Shown here: piece by piece, positions 17,570 to 27,151 of the stretch | Layout: every line of letters begins with the position of its first letter | Numbering within the stretch: position 1 is the stretch's first letter | Assembly: GCF_014203855.1 (NCBI RefSeq) | Contig: NZ_JACHJV010000001.1 | Location: forward strand, 1,178,001 to 1,242,000 | From: Kitasatospora kifunensis | GTDB taxonomy: Bacteria > Actinomycetota > Actinomycetes > Streptomycetales > Streptomycetaceae | Reading direction: 5' to 3' | DNA length: 64,000 nucleotides | Position numbers and translations under genes: made by a program | Notes under the pieces: model-generated | What the model was told of the DNA's origin: nothing | Databases searched by the model: none | What the model saw: the letters and a program-made list of their open reading frames with translations, nothing else

Positions 17570-17926
17570 ATGGACGCACAGATCAAGGTCATCGATGGTG
17601 ACCAGACTAGGGAGCTGGCCGCACTCGCCCAGTGGTTGCGGCGATCCCGGGAGTTTCAGGGGCGGGTGGTACTCGCCGCGTCGCCGCCGCGCGACGGCGA
17701 GCTTGGCGGGGCTTTTGAACTGCTGACTGTGGCCCTCGGGTCGAGCGGCATGGGAGCGGCGCTCGTACAGATGCTGGGCAGTTGGGCCCAAAGCCGCCGA
17801 TCCGATGTGAAGATCCACGTCACGATCGGCGACCGGAGCGCGGAGATCCAGGTCGGCCACACCCGTGACCTGGCGCAGGCCGAGGAGGCGGTCCGGCGAC
17901 TGATGGCGCATGGCGATGAGGACTGA
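17570..17926 (+). CDS. EACC1-like effector-associated protein
   Basis: A 118-aa protein. It resembles the small constant component (effector-associated constant component 1) described for NTP-dependent conflict systems in actinobacteria: an N-terminal L-A-A-L-A-Q-W-L-R-R segment, a Gly-rich middle with G-x-x-L-V-Q-M-L-G-S-W and a C-terminal beta/alpha part (V-K-I-H-V-T-I-G-D-R-S-A-E-I). Such proteins are thought to act as adaptors between effectors and sensors. GGGGGA lies just before the chosen ATG (about 17570). The gene overlaps the caspase gene by 17 bp, which supports a joint function. Confidence 0.65.
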   Translation: MDAQIKVIDGDQTRELAALAQWLRRSREFQGRVVLAASPPRDGELGGAFELLTVALGSSGMGAALVQMLGSWAQSRRSDVKIHVTIGDRSAEIQVGHTRDLAQAEEAVRRLMAHGDED

Positions 17927-19037
17927 CGCGGCCGACCGGTCCACTTCCCTGGCGGTACTCATCGGCTCGGCGAGCTACGAGGACCCGAGCTACCTTCAGG
18001 TGGTGGCCGCGGCGAACAGCGCCAGGCACATGGCTCGGATGCTGACCAACCCGGCCCTGGGCAACTGGCCGATCGAGCGCGTGGTCACCATCATCGATCC
18101 GCAGAGCGCGCGCGATGTGGCGAAACGTCTCCGGTCTCTCGTGTCCCAGCTTGAGGGAGAGCTCCTGCTCTACTTCGCCGGACACGGCGTACTGAACGAG
18201 GACCTCGACCTCTGCCTGGTCTTGAAGGACACAGATCCCGACAACCTCGACTACACAGGTCTCACCTGGCCGCAGGTACGCAAGCTATTGCTCGCCAGCC
18301 CTGCCCGGGTCAAGGCGGTGATCCTCGACTGCTGTTACTCGGGCCAGGCGATCACGGCACTGTCCGGAACCGACAGTCCGCTCGCCGACGGCACGGCGGT
18401 CCGAGGAGTCTACACGCTGACCGCCGCTGACGGCACAGCCGACGTGGTCCCGGCTGCCCAGCAGAGCGAGAGTTGCACATCCTTCACGGCGCAGCTCCTC
18501 GAGCTCGTCCATGCCGGCATCCCAAGTGAGCGCGAACAGTTGACCTTCCAGACGCTGTACCCGCACCTGAAACGCAGGCTTGCCGAGCGCGGTCTACCGG
18601 AACCGAATCAGCGGGGAATCGATACCGCAGATGCCTTCGTCCTGGCCCTGAACGTACAAGCCCAGGCCGGGGCATCACCGCGCCCCGACGGATGGCCGGA
18701 CCCAGCGCAGATCGACACGGCCAAGGACTACGTGCAAGCGCTCCGTCACCTGAGAATGATCCTGGGCGCTTCGCAAGCAGAGGTGAGCGAGCGGAGCAAC
18801 GGCGAACTGTCGATCGGGAGGATCAGCCGCCTGCTCCGCGCTCCGTCTCTGCCACGCCCATGGGCAACGGTCTCGCTCTACCTCAAGGCATGCGGAGCGC
18901 CGGCTGACGAGGAGGCTCGCTGGCACAATGCGTGGCAGCGTCTGGCTGCTCAGACTCCGGCGCGCGTAGCGCGAGTAGCGGAGCCCCAGTTGGAGCCCGA
19001 GCCGGCGACGCGTCGCAGCTGGTGGCGTCGTCGTTGA
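17910..19037 (+). CDS. Caspase-like (C14) protein with C-terminal HTH
   Basis: A 375-aa protein. The caspase domain (about 12-250) has its catalytic His in L-Y-F-A-G-H-G (H92) and Cys in I-L-D-C-C-Y-S-G (C142 of the D-x-C-x-S-G motif). The C-terminal part (about 265-355) has an XRE-like helix-turn-helix followed by an R-W-x-x-A-W motif. It is predicted to be a cysteine protease effector, cleaving host or regulatory proteins when triggered. The preceding EACC1-like gene overlaps it. The IS5 remnant downstream separates it from the CHAT half of the locus. Confidence 0.85.
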   Translation: MAMRTDAADRSTSLAVLIGSASYEDPSYLQVVAAANSARHMARMLTNPALGNWPIERVVTIIDPQSARDVAKRLRSLVSQLEGELLLYFAGHGVLNEDLDLCLVLKDTDPDNLDYTGLTWPQVRKLLLASPARVKAVILDCCYSGQAITALSGTDSPLADGTAVRGVYTLTAADGTADVVPAAQQSESCTSFTAQLLELVHAGIPSEREQLTFQTLYPHLKRRLAERGLPEPNQRGIDTADAFVLALNVQAQAGASPRPDGWPDPAQIDTAKDYVQALRHLRMILGASQAEVSERSNGELSIGRISRLLRAPSLPRPWATVSLYLKACGAPADEEARWHNAWQRLAAQTPARVARVAEPQLEPEPATRRSWWRRR

Positions 19038-19038
19038 C

Positions 19039-19269
19039 CTACGGCTGAGTCGACCCGGACCCGGTGGCGGTCGGGGTGGCAGTCGCTGTGGTGGAGGGTG
19101 AGTTGGTACCGGATGACCCGTTGCTGGTGAAGAATCCTGCGATCACGACAACGACGACAACTGCCACCCAGGCCAGGGGATTCTTCGCCTGCTGCTTCGC
19201 CTTCGGATACTTGACGAAACCCCCGGCCCGCCAGTAGGTACCCTCCGGAGCTGACTTCCTTCGTGCCAC
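19039..19269 (-). CDS. Small single-pass membrane protein
   Basis: A 76-aa protein from GTG 19269 with GAGGGGG upstream. The N-terminus is basic (M-A-R-R-K-S), one membrane helix (about 31-47, N-P-L-A-W-V-A-V-V-V-V-V-V) follows, and the tail is Ser/Thr-rich. It is convergent with the caspase gene and ends 1 bp after it. Family unknown. Confidence 0.6.
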   Translation of the reverse strand: MARRKSAPEGTYWRAGGFVKYPKAKQQAKNPLAWVAVVVVVVIAGFFTSNGSSGTNSPSTTATATPTATGSGSTQP

Positions 19270-19467
19270 GGCATCCCCCTCTTGCCCAAGAGCTGTTCTT
19301 GTTGACGATCCGTCAAAGGTAGGAGCACCGCAAAGTCCACGAGTAGAGGTTCACATATCCTTCACTTGTGGCTCGCCCAGGGCAGCTCGAAGCAATCCGC
19401 CGGGCTGCTCGCCATGATGATGCGTCTGGCTCTGACCAGTTCTGAGAGGGCAACCGATGTGGGCAGT

Positions 19468-20313
19468 TTATCCTTGATACCCTAGTACGTACCTCGCCAG
19501 GTTGGTATGGTCTCGTCCGTTATGCGCTTGGTTAGGTTGTCGATCGAGGCGATGTGGATCACGGCTTCGGAGCTGGCCGGGAGGGTCTCGTAGTCGCGGG
19601 CGAGGCGGCGGCGTTGCATGATCCACCCATCGCTTGGGTTCTGGCGTGAATCCTCTCGCTCCAGGTTCGCGCTGGACGATCTCGACGTCGATGCCGAGAG
19701 CGGCGCCGTGCTCGAGCACCGCGTTCTTGAAGCCGGCGTCCACCCACGCCTTCGTCACCATGGGCGCTGCGTGGACGACCTTGTCCAGCAGGCTGATTCC
19801 GATCGTGTTGTCGTGGACGCTGGCTGCGACCACGACGGCCGCGATGATCAGGCCGAGCACATCGGTGGCGATGCCCCGCTTGCGGCCTGGGCTCTTCTTT
19901 CCCAAGTCCAGCCCGGTCGTCTCCTTGGGCGCGTTCGTCGAGGCCCGTACCATCTGGGTGCCCAGGACCACGGCGGTGGGATCCTCGTGCCGCTTCCGGC
20001 TCTCGCGGACCTGCCAACGCAGCAGGTCGTGGACGGTTTCGGCGGTCCCGTCATCGCGCCACGTGCCGAAGTAGTAGTAAACGGCGCTGGGCGGCGGGAG
20101 ATCATGCGGCAGGTAACGCCACTGGCAACCGGTACGGGCCTGGTAAAGGATCGCGTTGAGGATCTCCCGCATCTCGTACCGACCCTGGTGCCCGCTGACC
20201 GACAGGTGCCGGCTCTTCCAGGCCGTGATGACCGGCCGGATCAGCTCCCACGCCTCATCCGAGAGGTCGCTCGAATAGGCCCTGCGCTCACCCATACCTA
20301 CAGCAGACCGCAT
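19468..20313 (-). pseudogene. IS5-family transposase, frameshifted near the C-terminus
   Basis: Starts R-R-A-Y-S-S-D-L-S-D-E-A-W and carries T-G-C-Q-W-R-Y-L-P, K-S-P-G-R-K-R-G and W-V-D-A-G-F-K, a typical IS5 (IS1031/IS427-like) layout. After K-R-W-V the frame is wrong. The expected tail (M-Q-R-R-R-L-A-R-D-Y-E-T-L-P) continues in another frame (about 19540-19625), with a few conserved residues (E-x-T-x-G) deleted. It is therefore inactive. It lies between the caspase gene and the next gene of the conflict locus. Confidence 0.85.
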
Positions 20314-20457
20314 CCATGCTTGACATCAACCCCTCTGGCTGGAAGCCGACTTCAAAACAGCGGACGAACCGGCCAGACCCTCACAGAACTCCCACTCAAG
20401 CGCGGCAAAAAGCGTGTTCAAGCTCCAAGACGCGGACAGAGGGGCCAGAATCGGATT

Positions 20458-20943
20458 ATGTCGAGTCATGAGGACCTGGCGCAGCAGATCCGAGCACTCT
20501 CCGACGCTGAGGCGGTGCGGGCTCTGGCGGCGCTGGTGGAGGAGCGCGGGCTGCTCGCCGACACTGCGCAGCTGCCGGGGGCTGACGAGTTGCGGGACGC
20601 GGTGGCCACCGGAGACCGTGAGGCCTATCTGCGGCCGGGCGGACCTGTCGTCACCGACGGGGAGTTGGCGCGCGTCGCGCTGGAGGGCACCGCAACGCTG
20701 GATGACGGCCTAGCCGCTGTGGTCGGCGAGGCCGTCGAGTACGCCCAGGGGCCGATGGACCGCTTCGACCTTGCGGCCGTCTCGGTTGCCGCACTGGTGA
20801 TCACGCTGCTGCAGACCGAGGTGACCGCGAAGCGAGATACGCACGGCAAGTGGAGTCTGACGATCCGCAAACAGGCAGTGCGGGACTCCGCGCTAGGGCG
20901 CCTGCTCACTGCTCTGTTGTCGCAGCTCACCGGCGGCAAGTAG
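20458..20943 (+). CDS. Small partner protein of the CHAT protein, unknown family
   Basis: A 161-aa protein ending 3 bp before the CHAT gene, so the two are an operon. The N-terminal half is helical (A-V-R-A-L-A-A-L-V-E-E-R-G-L-L). The C-terminal half has V-A-A-L-V-I-T-L-L-Q-T-E-V and a basic strand (W-S-L-T-I-R-K). No catalytic motif is visible. By analogy with other caspase/CHAT conflict loci it may be an adaptor or regulator. ATG 20458 is chosen; GAGGGG is about 14 nt upstream, slightly far. Confidence 0.55.
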   Translation: MSSHEDLAQQIRALSDAEAVRALAALVEERGLLADTAQLPGADELRDAVATGDREAYLRPGGPVVTDGELARVALEGTATLDDGLAAVVGEAVEYAQGPMDRFDLAAVSVAALVITLLQTEVTAKRDTHGKWSLTIRKQAVRDSALGRLLTALLSQLTGGK

Positions 20944-20946
20944 CTG

Positions 20947-23900
20947 ATGGCGACGGTCTCGGCTCGGGCGCCGTACGAGTGGGGCTGCGCGAGCTGCGGC
21001 GAGCACTGCCGAAGTGTGGCCTGGCGCATTCTCGACGCTCGGGAGCGCGCCGACGTATTGGCGGAACCCAGCCCGGGTGTGTCCTGGCTGGACTGCCCCT
21101 CCTGCGGGGCTCGGGAGCACATCGAAGCGCCGCTGCTGGTCCTGCGCCCCGGGGTGACGGCCCCGCTACTGCTTGCGGTGTCGGTTGCCGAGCTCCAGGG
21201 CGCTCGACCGGAGTCCGCAGCACTGCTGCTGGAGGAGGCCCGGCGCGCCGGAGCCTTCGCGGGCAATGCGTTCGGCCGTAGCAGCGTCACACCGCTGCCC
21301 CGGCGGCTGCTGCCGATCGTGCTGGCGCGTGACCTCGACCGTGATCTGGCGGATCCCGAGGAGGCCTGCCGCGAACTGCAGCCGGAAGGGCCTGCGCATG
21401 TCACTAACTACGCGATCCTCCTTGACCTCCTCACAGAGGAACGGGAGGCCGCTGCGATCCCGGAGCTGCTGCGGGCAGTGGGGACGAGCACGCCCGCGGC
21501 GCTCGCTCAGCTGGTCGACGCGCATCGGGAGCTCATCGACGACACCCGGGTGCGGGACGCCGGGCAGAACGAACTTCGTCAGCATGCTGGTACCGACCTG
21601 GAACCGCTCTTGCGGATGCGCCAGCAGCTCCTGGACGAGCTGTGCGACGGACGCACCTCGCCGACTGCGGCGATCCGGCACTACTTCGGGGCCCTGACGG
21701 GCTTCGGCGGCGGACTGCGGTCCAGGCTGTTCGAACTCGCCGACCAGGTGCGGGCCACTCCGGACTCCGAGGGCATAGAACTGGCCCGGGAGGCGCTGGA
21801 CCTGGCCACCGAGCTCGGCGAGGAGTCGCTGGGGACCGAACTCGCCGCGTCGCTCGGCCGACGCCTGCTCAATGCCACCCAGTCGGGGCTCGACGCCGAC
21901 CCGGCCGAGGCGGTCCGCGTCCTCGGGCGCGCCCTCGACCGCCTTCCCGAGGACAGCCTGCAGTGGGCGGAGGTGGCCGGGAACCTCGCCATCGCCCACT
22001 TCAAGCGCACCGATGGCGACCAGCTGGAGAAATGGGCCGCGGCCTGCGAACTGCTGGCCCGCGCGACCACGATCGGCCGCACCGAACACCCCGAGATCTG
22101 GGCGCGGCTCCAGGCCAACTACGGTCTGCTGCTTGCCGAGCGGCCGGGCGGCGGCTCGGCGGATCTCACCCTGGGCATCGAGCACCTCAGGGCCGGCCTG
22201 GCCGAGCAGTCACTCGGGCGCAAGCCGCTCGACCGGGCCTACGTCCTGATCAAGCTCGGGGTGCTACTGTTCCGGCGCGCCGAGCCGGGTGACCTGGCGC
22301 AGGCGGAGCAGCACTACCGGGACTGCCTGCGGCAGCTCGGTCCCGATGACGACCCGCTGCTCTGGACGCAGTTGCAGTGCAACCTGGCCGACCTGCTGCT
22401 GTGCCGCGAACCCGCGGATCCCGTCGGTGCCGGAGCCGCCGCCGCGGCGGCGCTGGATGTGTCGCTGGCGCATGCCGGGACGCTCAACACCAGCACCAGT
22501 CGGTGGCTGCTGGCCCGTGTCAGTGACCAACTCGAGGGCGTTCACAGCACCGAGGGCATCCGGCTGCGTCAAGAGGCGCTGGCCGCTGCACCGGCGTTGG
22601 CCACCCCGGCACGCCATCTGCGCATCGCCGGAGAACTGCTGGACTCCTACGCCTCGCTTGAGCGCTGGACCGAGGCCGCCGACGTCGCGTGGGAGATGCT
22701 CACCGCCTTGGACGCCCTCTACGACGCGCAGCTCACCGTCATGGGTCGCCAGCGCGTGCTGGCCGGGTGGTCGCGGGTGGCCCGCTGGTCCGCGTTCGTG
22801 CTGGCCCGAGCAGGGCGACCGGAACGCGCGGTCGAGGCGATCGAGCGCGGTGCGGCCCGTCAGCTCTCCGTCCAGACTGGGCGAGGAGCAGTGGATCTGG
22901 CTGAGCTTGAGCGGATCGACCCCGCCCTGGCCCGACGCTACCGACAGGCGCAGGCCCGGTACCTCGCGTCGGCCGCGGTCGAATCCGGTGGCTTCGGCCC
23001 GGGAGAGCGCGAGCAGGTCGAGGCCGAGCGCGCCCTGCAGGCGGTGGTCGAGGAGGTCCGTGCGATCCCGGGACTGGAGCGCTTCCTGCGCACCACCGAG
23101 CTGGCCGACATCGTCCGGGCCGCCGGCGGGATGCCGCTCGCCTATCTGGTCAACGCGCCATGGGGCAGCTACACCCTGGTGGTTCCCAGGGCGCCGCTCG
23201 AGCAGGTGCCGCAGGTACGAGCCGTTGCGGTGCCCGAGGTCAGCAGTATGACCGTCGTCGGCTTCCTGGTCGCGGAGCGGGAGCCCCAGCCCGCGGGGGG
23301 CCTGCTGCTCGTCCAGAAGGCCCCGGGAATGCGACGGCGCCGCCTGATCGCGGCGGCCCTGGAGCGTCTGGACCGGCTCGAACCGCTGCTGCGGCCGGTC
23401 GCCCAGTTGCTGGCTCAGGACCCGCGGCACGAGGCTATCGTGGTGCCAACCGGGCTGCTGGGCCTGGTCCCGCTCAGCGGCGTACCGGTGGGCCCCGGGC
23501 CTGACGCTGTTCTGGACGATCTCGGCACCGTGTTCGTCGCCCCATCGGCGGCGGTCCACGCAACCTGCCGCTCCCGAGCCGCCCACCCAACATCACCACC
23601 GCACCTGGTCGCCATCGGAGACCCGGACGGCTCGCTGCCGGGCAGCCGAACCGAAATCGCGGAGATCACCGCGGAGTTCCAGTTCCCGGGCCAGGCCAGC
23701 TGCGCAGTCGGTCCGCAGGCCACAGTTGGCTGGCTGCTCGACCGAATCGAGGAGGCGACGCACCTGCATCTGAGCTGCCACGGCAGCGCCGGACTCAGCG
23801 AGCGGGGCGCCTCTCTGGCCCTGGCCGACGGGCCACTGAGCACGGACACCCTGGCACCGCGGCAACTGTCCTCCTGCCGGGTGGCGGTGGCCAGCGCCTG

Positions 23901-24288
23901 CCAGTCGGGACACTACGACCTCGTGGAGATTCCCGACGAGTTCCTCGGGCTACCGGCCGGCCTCCTCCAGGCCGGGGCAGCCTGCGCAGTGACCAGCCTG
24001 TGGCCGGTTGACGATCTGACCACCACCGTCCTGATGACCCGCTTCTACGAACTACTGGCTCCCGCCCGCAGAGTGGGCGGTGTCCCGACGGTGGCGGCCC
24101 TGCACCAGTCACGGACCTGGCTGCGCCAGCTCAGCTGGGACGAGCTCATGCGGTACGCCACCGCGCACCCGCAGTTGGCCGCGCTGGCCGAGCCACACGC
24201 TGCCCGGGCCGCGGCGAAGGAGAAGTGGGGGGAGTCTCCGTTCGCCGCGCCGTATCACTGGGCTGGCTTCACCGCGTGGGGGGTGTGA
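20947..24288 (+). CDS. CHAT-domain protease with zinc ribbon and TPR-like repeats
   Basis: An 1113-aa protein. Residues of about 10-60 contain two Cys pairs (W-G-C-A-S-C-G and D-C-P-S-C-G), a CpXC-like zinc ribbon. About 280-680 are helical repeats of TPR type. The C-terminal CHAT domain (about 830-1113) keeps the catalytic His in H-L-S-C-H-G (H945) and Cys in A-S-A-C-Q-S-G (C985). CHAT proteases are caspase relatives, often activated by a sensor and used as suicide effectors. It follows its partner gene by 3 bp and converges on the kinase-like gene with 4 bp between the stop codons. Confidence 0.88.
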   Translation: MATVSARAPYEWGCASCGEHCRSVAWRILDARERADVLAEPSPGVSWLDCPSCGAREHIEAPLLVLRPGVTAPLLLAVSVAELQGARPESAALLLEEARRAGAFAGNAFGRSSVTPLPRRLLPIVLARDLDRDLADPEEACRELQPEGPAHVTNYAILLDLLTEEREAAAIPELLRAVGTSTPAALAQLVDAHRELIDDTRVRDAGQNELRQHAGTDLEPLLRMRQQLLDELCDGRTSPTAAIRHYFGALTGFGGGLRSRLFELADQVRATPDSEGIELAREALDLATELGEESLGTELAASLGRRLLNATQSGLDADPAEAVRVLGRALDRLPEDSLQWAEVAGNLAIAHFKRTDGDQLEKWAAACELLARATTIGRTEHPEIWARLQANYGLLLAERPGGGSADLTLGIEHLRAGLAEQSLGRKPLDRAYVLIKLGVLLFRRAEPGDLAQAEQHYRDCLRQLGPDDDPLLWTQLQCNLADLLLCREPADPVGAGAAAAAALDVSLAHAGTLNTSTSRWLLARVSDQLEGVHSTEGIRLRQEALAAAPALATPARHLRIAGELLDSYASLERWTEAADVAWEMLTALDALYDAQLTVMGRQRVLAGWSRVARWSAFVLARAGRPERAVEAIERGAARQLSVQTGRGAVDLAELERIDPALARRYRQAQARYLASAAVESGGFGPGEREQVEAERALQAVVEEVRAIPGLERFLRTTELADIVRAAGGMPLAYLVNAPWGSYTLVVPRAPLEQVPQVRAVAVPEVSSMTVVGFLVAEREPQPAGGLLLVQKAPGMRRRRLIAAALERLDRLEPLLRPVAQLLAQDPRHEAIVVPTGLLGLVPLSGVPVGPGPDAVLDDLGTVFVAPSAAVHATCRSRAAHPTSPPHLVAIGDPDGSLPGSRTEIAEITAEFQFPGQASCAVGPQATVGWLLDRIEEATHLHLSCHGSAGLSERGASLALADGPLSTDTLAPRQLSSCRVAVASACQSGHYDLVEIPDEFLGLPAGLLQAGAACAVTSLWPVDDLTTTVLMTRFYELLAPARRVGGVPTVAALHQSRTWLRQLSWDELMRYATAHPQLAALAEPHAARAAAKEKWGESPFAAPYHWAGFTAWGV

Positions 24289-24292
24289 GGAG

Positions 24293-25924
24293 CTACTGCC
24301 GCAAGACCGGCCCCATGGAGCGGATGGTGAAGTCGCTGTTGCCGTCGTAGGGGGCTCCCGGAGCGTCGATGTGCAAGGCGGTGTACTGGCCGTCCACCAG
24401 ACCAGTGAGCTCCACGGTCGCCGGGTATGGCATCGCCCGGCTTTGTGCACAGCTGGGAACGCAGCTGCGCACAGAGGCGATGCCGGTGGCCGTGGCGGTG
24501 GGCATGCCCCAGTCCGACCAGCGTAGGTCCAGCAACCAGGCACTGCCGTCGCCGCAGGAGAGCATGTACGACGTGGGCTCGGCGGTAGCCGTAGCCCCGT
24601 CGTTGTTGCAAGTGGCAACCAGAGCCGCCTGGACGCTCGGGCTCGGCTGGACCTGCACGGGCGGTGGAGTAACGGGCTGGGGGTCGGGGTCGGCGGGCGG
24701 TGTGGGGCTAGGGGTCGGGCTCGGCGTCGGGCTCGACTGGTCCGGTGACGCCGGGTCCGTCACGTCTGGGCTTGGCGGCGGCACCAGAACGGGGGAATCC
24801 GCGACCGGCGGCGGGGTGATCGCCGGCACCGGGCGATGACGGGTGTCGGGCAGCTGACCGAGGGCCAGCGTGATGCCGCCCCCCACCAGTGCCAGAACGA
24901 GGCCGATCCCCGCGACGATGACGAGCCCGCGCCGGGGCGCCCTCGGAGCTCTGGGCGGCGTCCGCGTTGGCCCGGGTTTCGGCGTCAGCGTCGGCTGGTC
25001 GACGGAGACCGGCGCGCGTCGCATGGTGCGCGCCAGCTGCTGCGGTGCTGTCCGGAGCCGGTCGATCTCAGTCTGCTGACGTATCGCCAATGTGTGGACA
25101 GGCTCGGGCCAGGGATCGAGGCAGGCCATGAACTGACCGATCACGTCCAGAAGTTCGGCCGGGTTCGGCCGCTCGTGCTCACTCTTGGCCAGGCAGCTGC
25201 CCGCGATCTGCCGGATCCTCGGCGGCAGCCGACTGAGATCAGGATCGTGATACAGGATGTTGTGCAGGGTCTCCGGAGCGGAACGACCAGTGAACGGGCC
25301 CTCGCCCAGCCACGCCATCACCAGGATTCCACCGAGTGAGAAGATCTCACTGGCCGTTCCTGGCGGGCGCCCCCGGGCCTGCTCGGGAGAGAGGTACGCG
25401 CAAGCGGCGACACGGGCCACGGTACCAGCGCTGACGCTCCCGACAGGGCGTGCGATACCGAAGTCGACCAGCCGGGGACCGTCGGCGGCAAGCAGCACGT
25501 CAGACGGCTTCAACGACGGGTGCGTCAGACCGACCTGCTGCATCTCGACCAACGCCTCAGCCAGGCCGGCGGCCAGCCGCAGCACCGACCGCTCCGGCAG
25601 CTTGCCGACGGTTCGCATCGTCTCACTCAAGGACGGCCCCGGGACGAAAACCGAGCTCAGCCACGGTGCGACGGCATCCGCATCGGCCTCCAGGAGCGTG
25701 GCCGTGTGCCCGCCGGAGAGCCGACCCGCGGCCTCGGCCTCGCGACGGAATTGCGCCCGGAAGGTGCTGTCACCCACACGTTGCGGGAACATCTGTTTCA
25801 CCGCGACCAACTGCTCGTCCGGGGCGCTGCTCAGCAGCACCCGGCCGGTCGCGCCGCGGCCCAGTTCAGCGATCGTCCGATACCGGCCAACGGTAACCGG
25901 GTCGTTGTCTACCAGTTGCTTCAT
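24293..25924 (-). CDS. Membrane Ser/Thr kinase-like protein, probable pseudokinase
   Basis: A 543-aa protein. The kinase domain (1-270) has G-R-G-A-T-G, the beta-3 Lys in V-A-V-K (K43) and D-F-G (154-156). The catalytic loop, normally H-R-D-L-K-P-S-N, reads H-P-S-L-K-P-S-D (135-142): the catalytic Asp is Ser137 and the metal-binding Asn is Asp142. Phosphotransfer should be absent or very weak. A membrane helix (about 333-355) follows. The exterior part is Pro/Ser/Thr-rich (P-T-P-S-P-T-P repeats) and ends in a Cys-containing domain. It probably works as a sensor or scaffold. It converges on the CHAT gene. Confidence 0.88.
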   Translation of the reverse strand: MKQLVDNDPVTVGRYRTIAELGRGATGRVLLSSAPDEQLVAVKQMFPQRVGDSTFRAQFRREAEAAGRLSGGHTATLLEADADAVAPWLSSVFVPGPSLSETMRTVGKLPERSVLRLAAGLAEALVEMQQVGLTHPSLKPSDVLLAADGPRLVDFGIARPVGSVSAGTVARVAACAYLSPEQARGRPPGTASEIFSLGGILVMAWLGEGPFTGRSAPETLHNILYHDPDLSRLPPRIRQIAGSCLAKSEHERPNPAELLDVIGQFMACLDPWPEPVHTLAIRQQTEIDRLRTAPQQLARTMRRAPVSVDQPTLTPKPGPTRTPPRAPRAPRRGLVIVAGIGLVLALVGGGITLALGQLPDTRHRPVPAITPPPVADSPVLVPPPSPDVTDPASPDQSSPTPSPTPSPTPPADPDPQPVTPPPVQVQPSPSVQAALVATCNNDGATATAEPTSYMLSCGDGSAWLLDLRWSDWGMPTATATGIASVRSCVPSCAQSRAMPYPATVELTGLVDGQYTALHIDAPGAPYDGNSDFTIRSMGPVLRQ

Positions 25925-26398
25925 GTCGCCCCCGAGCAGACGTACCTTACTTGCGAGTCTGACCGCCCGTGGGCCTGCAGGCAAGCTCAACACGCGCTCC
26001 GGACAAGCGAGTTTGCTGATGGCTCCGCCCGAATAGCGTGGCGAAGCATCACCATCGCGGCAGGACAAAAGGGTTGCTGGATCGTGGGTATGTTCGGGCG
26101 ATATAGCAAGGCGGCGGCCTGGTGGCTGGTGGAGCTGCCGCTGGACGGTCGCGTCCAGATGCAAGTTTCCTCTGAGGGGGAAGGCAACCGAGGGGGTGCG
26201 GCGGTAGTGCCAGGAGGCCGCGGAGGCCAGGGATCCAGACGCGGCCCGCTACTTCACTCTGCTGCAGGCCATGAGCCAGACCTCACCACAGTGGCGAATC
26301 CAGGTGGCCACCGGGCCCGGGATTGGCTGGAGCGGCCGATCACCGCGGGCCACCAGGCCGCCGCTGAGCCCCTGAAGGACGTCATAGCGGTGATCCAC
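25925..26398. other. Gap with possible decayed coding sequence
   Basis: No complete gene is supported. One plus frame from about 26090 (M-F-G-R-Y-S-K-A-A-A-W-W-L-V-E-L) and another from about 26225 (D-P-D-A-A-R-Y-F-T-L-L-Q-A-M-S-Q-T-S) both look protein-like and could be parts of one frameshifted gene. The kinase-like gene's promoter must also lie here. Confidence 0.35.
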
Positions 26399-26854
26399 TC
26401 ACAGGGACGCTGAGGCCGCGGCCTCCCGGGAGTGCAGCGCGACCAGCCCGGCGAGCGCGTCATGAGCGGCCGGCGGTGCCGAGGTGAGGCAGCTGGCCGC
26501 CTTGGCCGCGCGGCAGGCGAAAAAGCCCGGGGTAAGCAGGTACTCGGCGACGGCGACGCGCCGGTATCCGGCGGCCCGCAGCGTGGACCACCTCGGTGGG
26601 GGCGGTCCGACGGCGCACAGGATGGTGGGGACGACAGGCGGGCGGCTGGGCAGCCGCTGGCGCGGCGGCCTAGCCATAGCGGCGGGGTCGGCGTGGGCCG
26701 CCAGGTCGGTGGAACCGGCTGCGGTCAGCACTATTAGTGCAGATCGGAGCACCCGTGGCTGCCAACTGGCATCGTGCAGACCGTACGTCAGCGCTGCCGC
26801 CAGCAGCGGATAGGGGCCCAGCAGGTGGGCTAATAGGGCCTGATCCCATACCAC
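26399..26854 (-). pseudogene. Sirohydrochlorin chelatase (CbiX-like) C-terminal remnant
   Basis: The frame resembles the second half of streptomycete CbiX-type proteins: P-L-L-A-A-A-L-T-Y, V-L-T-A-A-G-S-T-D, A-A-G-Y-R-R-V-A-V-A-E-Y-L-L-T-P-G-F-F and A-A-H-D-A-L-A-G-L-V. The first half with the metal-binding His is missing, and the middle contains a Pro/Arg-rich stretch unlike the family. Active members insert Fe or Co into sirohydrochlorin. This copy is almost certainly dead. Confidence 0.6.
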
Positions 26855-27151
26855 ACGGCTGGTGGCACCCGGTGTTCAGCTGCTCACCGCACCCGCGGGT
26901 ATGTTTCCCCAGGTCTTCACCTCAGGAACCCTGCCCGTGCTTCGGCGATCACTAGCATGCACTCACAGCCAGCTCCCCCAGCACGCCCGATCGCCGTGGG
27001 GCAACGGTTTGTGTCCCCCCTCGGACACAGACTGATGCCCCATGGGGATCATTCAAGTGCTGGTTGAGATTCATCTCAACCAGCACTTTCTGCTTTCCGG
27101 AATCGTACGTGAGCACCAAGCTGCGCCTGCCGAATATCTCATCCAGCCAGG
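26855..27151. other. Gap without a gene, containing hairpins
   Basis: No coding sequence is supported. It contains the hairpins listed at 27010-27088 and the downstream flank of the transposase remnant. Confidence 0.4.
27010..27088. terminator. Two consecutive stem-loops, one a perfect 16-bp stem
   Basis: TGTGTCC (27010-27016) pairs with GGACACA (27023-27029). Then AAGTGCTGGTTGAGAT (27055-27070) pairs perfectly with 27073-27088 around a 2-nt centre, followed by a short T-rich stretch. A bidirectional terminator or an IS-end cruciform are the two likely readings. Confidence 0.6.
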
